A stretch of DNA of 22,195 bases, taken from NCBI GenBank assembly GCA_016872875.1, contig VGYW01000094.1, positions 1 to 22,195 of the forward strand, written 5' to 3'. A model generated the notes under the pieces. That model was given only the letters and a program-made list of their open reading frames with translations, was not told the origin of the DNA and made no database searches. The position numbers and the translations under genes are program-made. Below are positions 21,678 to 22,195 of this stretch, in pieces. This DNA is from Planctomycetota bacterium. GTDB lineage: Bacteria; Planctomycetota; PUPC01; DSUN01. Each line of letters opens with the position of its first letter. Position 1 is the first letter of the stretch.

Positions 21678-22195
21678 TTCACCGGGGGGGTGCCGAGGCG
21701 GCAGACGGCTTCGGGGCTGACCATTTCGTTGAACTGGGCTTCGGTGAGGAGGCCGAGCTCGATGGCGCATTGCTTGACGCTCTGGCCGGAGTCGGCGGCG
21801 ATCTTGACGAGGCGGCAGACGGCTTCGTAGCTGAGACAGGTGAGGAGGGCGGTGGCGGTGGCGGTGGAGTCGTCAATGTGGGCGCGGCAACGCTTCTCGT
21901 CGGCCTCGATGCCCTCGACGCACAAGCGCCGCAGGATGTCGCAGGAGCGGGCCAAGAGGTCGAGGCTCTCAAGGAGGCAGTGGGCGATGAGGGGGAGGAA
22001 GGCGTTGAGCTCGAGGTTGCCGCTGGCGGCGGCGAAAGCGATGGCCTGGTCGTTTGACATCACGAGCATGGCGGCCTGGCTGACGGCCTCGGGGATGACG
22101 GGGTTGACCTTGCCTGGCATGATGGAGGAGCCTGCCTGGCGCTGCGGGAGGCGGATTTCGCCCAGGCCTGCCTCGGGGCCGGAGGAGAGGAGCCG
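21668..22195 (-). CDS. aspA: Aspartate ammonia-lyase, C-terminal part (5' end outside window)
   Basis: 175 residues of a fumarase/aspartase-superfamily enzyme; the full protein is usually about 470 residues. The superfamily signature GSSIMPGKVNP is present at the start of the visible part. The following VIPE favours aspartase (L-aspartate to fumarate plus ammonia) over fumarase. The preceding LLSSGPEAGLGEIRLP agrees. The C-terminal helices contain SYEAVCRLVKIAADSG and NEMVSPEAVCRLG, as in AspA. The last codons and the stop lie in the edge of a CATCCA simple repeat (ending VKNG). The frame continues open to the window edge. Confidence 0.9.
   Translation of the reverse strand, partial: RLLSSGPEAGLGEIRLPQRQAGSSIMPGKVNPVIPEAVSQAAMLVMSNDQAIAFAAASGNLELNAFLPLIAHCLLESLDLLARSCDILRRLCVEGIEADEKRCRAHIDDSTATATALLTCLSYEAVCRLVKIAADSGQSVKQCAIELGLLTEAQFNEMVSPEAVCRLGTPPVKNG

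Noticed and set aside
21538..21720. Plus-strand short ORF starting MTCVDAWMNERKRR with GGAG upstream
   Set aside because: Most of it is translation of the CATCCA simple repeat and the antisense of aspA; the ribosome-site spacing is long.
1..22195. tRNA, rRNA, riboswitch or insertion-sequence transposase genes
   Set aside because: None recognised by reading; no cloverleaf arms, conserved rRNA blocks or transposase motifs were seen, although without a covariance search a divergent small RNA could be missed.

Overview
The window is a GC-rich bacterial contig in which every gene I can support lies on the minus strand, so transcription runs from high to low coordinates. Three features suggest a planctomycete-like (PVC-group) bacterium, probably with an anaerobic lifestyle: a large fused beta-propeller protein of the PQQ/BamB type, a PEP-CTERM tail, and an [FeFe]-hydrogenase maturase. 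The many short palindromic repeats point the same way. This placement is inference; there is no rRNA or marker phylogeny in the window.

Layout from left to right. 1-538: a tandem 126-bp repeat with a hairpin in each unit, then an unassigned stretch. 539-4267: a MuiA/DUF4139 exported protein and a Gfo/Idh/MocA oxidoreductase, separated by an inverted-repeat-rich gap. 4344-7904: a 1186-residue exported PQQ-type propeller protein carrying three repeat insertions. 8122-10853: hypoxanthine phosphoribosyltransferase, an AhbD/NirJ-like radical SAM/SPASM protein, and a Tat-exported sugar isomerase-like TIM barrel. 10949-13334: a tight operon padR - aquaglyceroporin - CobW GTPase with 4-nt overlaps at both junctions. 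13429-15478: a NagA-like deacetylase and a TRIC/UPF0126 membrane protein. 15606-19620: a secreted protein of unknown function, an OLD-like AAA ATPase, and a PIN toxin/antitoxin pair. 19633-20973: hydF. 21303-21488: the 3' remnant of a PEP-CTERM protein. 21668-22195: the C-terminal part of an aspartate ammonia-lyase running off the window.

Most genes appear to have their own promoter. By eye I find ten sigma70-like promoters (-35 related to TTGACA, 16-18 bp spacer, TATAAT-like -10) in the short gaps. The exceptions are the padR-glpF-cobW operon, the antitoxin-toxin pair, and the secreted-protein gene that starts 1 nt after the ATPase stop.

The most striking property is a dense population of short palindromic or tandem repeat families, in gaps and also in-frame inside protein genes. 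A 27-bp element adds the same nonapeptide (VGGASLPRD) to two unrelated proteins. A 55-bp hairpin sits at the end of the HydF GTPase domain. A 45-bp array and a 7-bp array fill the linker of the propeller protein. This resembles the Rickettsia palindromic elements that insert in reading frames. The second system worth attention is the padR-aquaglyceroporin-CobW operon, whose regulator has a Cys-rich N-terminus and a perfect inverted repeat over its own promoter.
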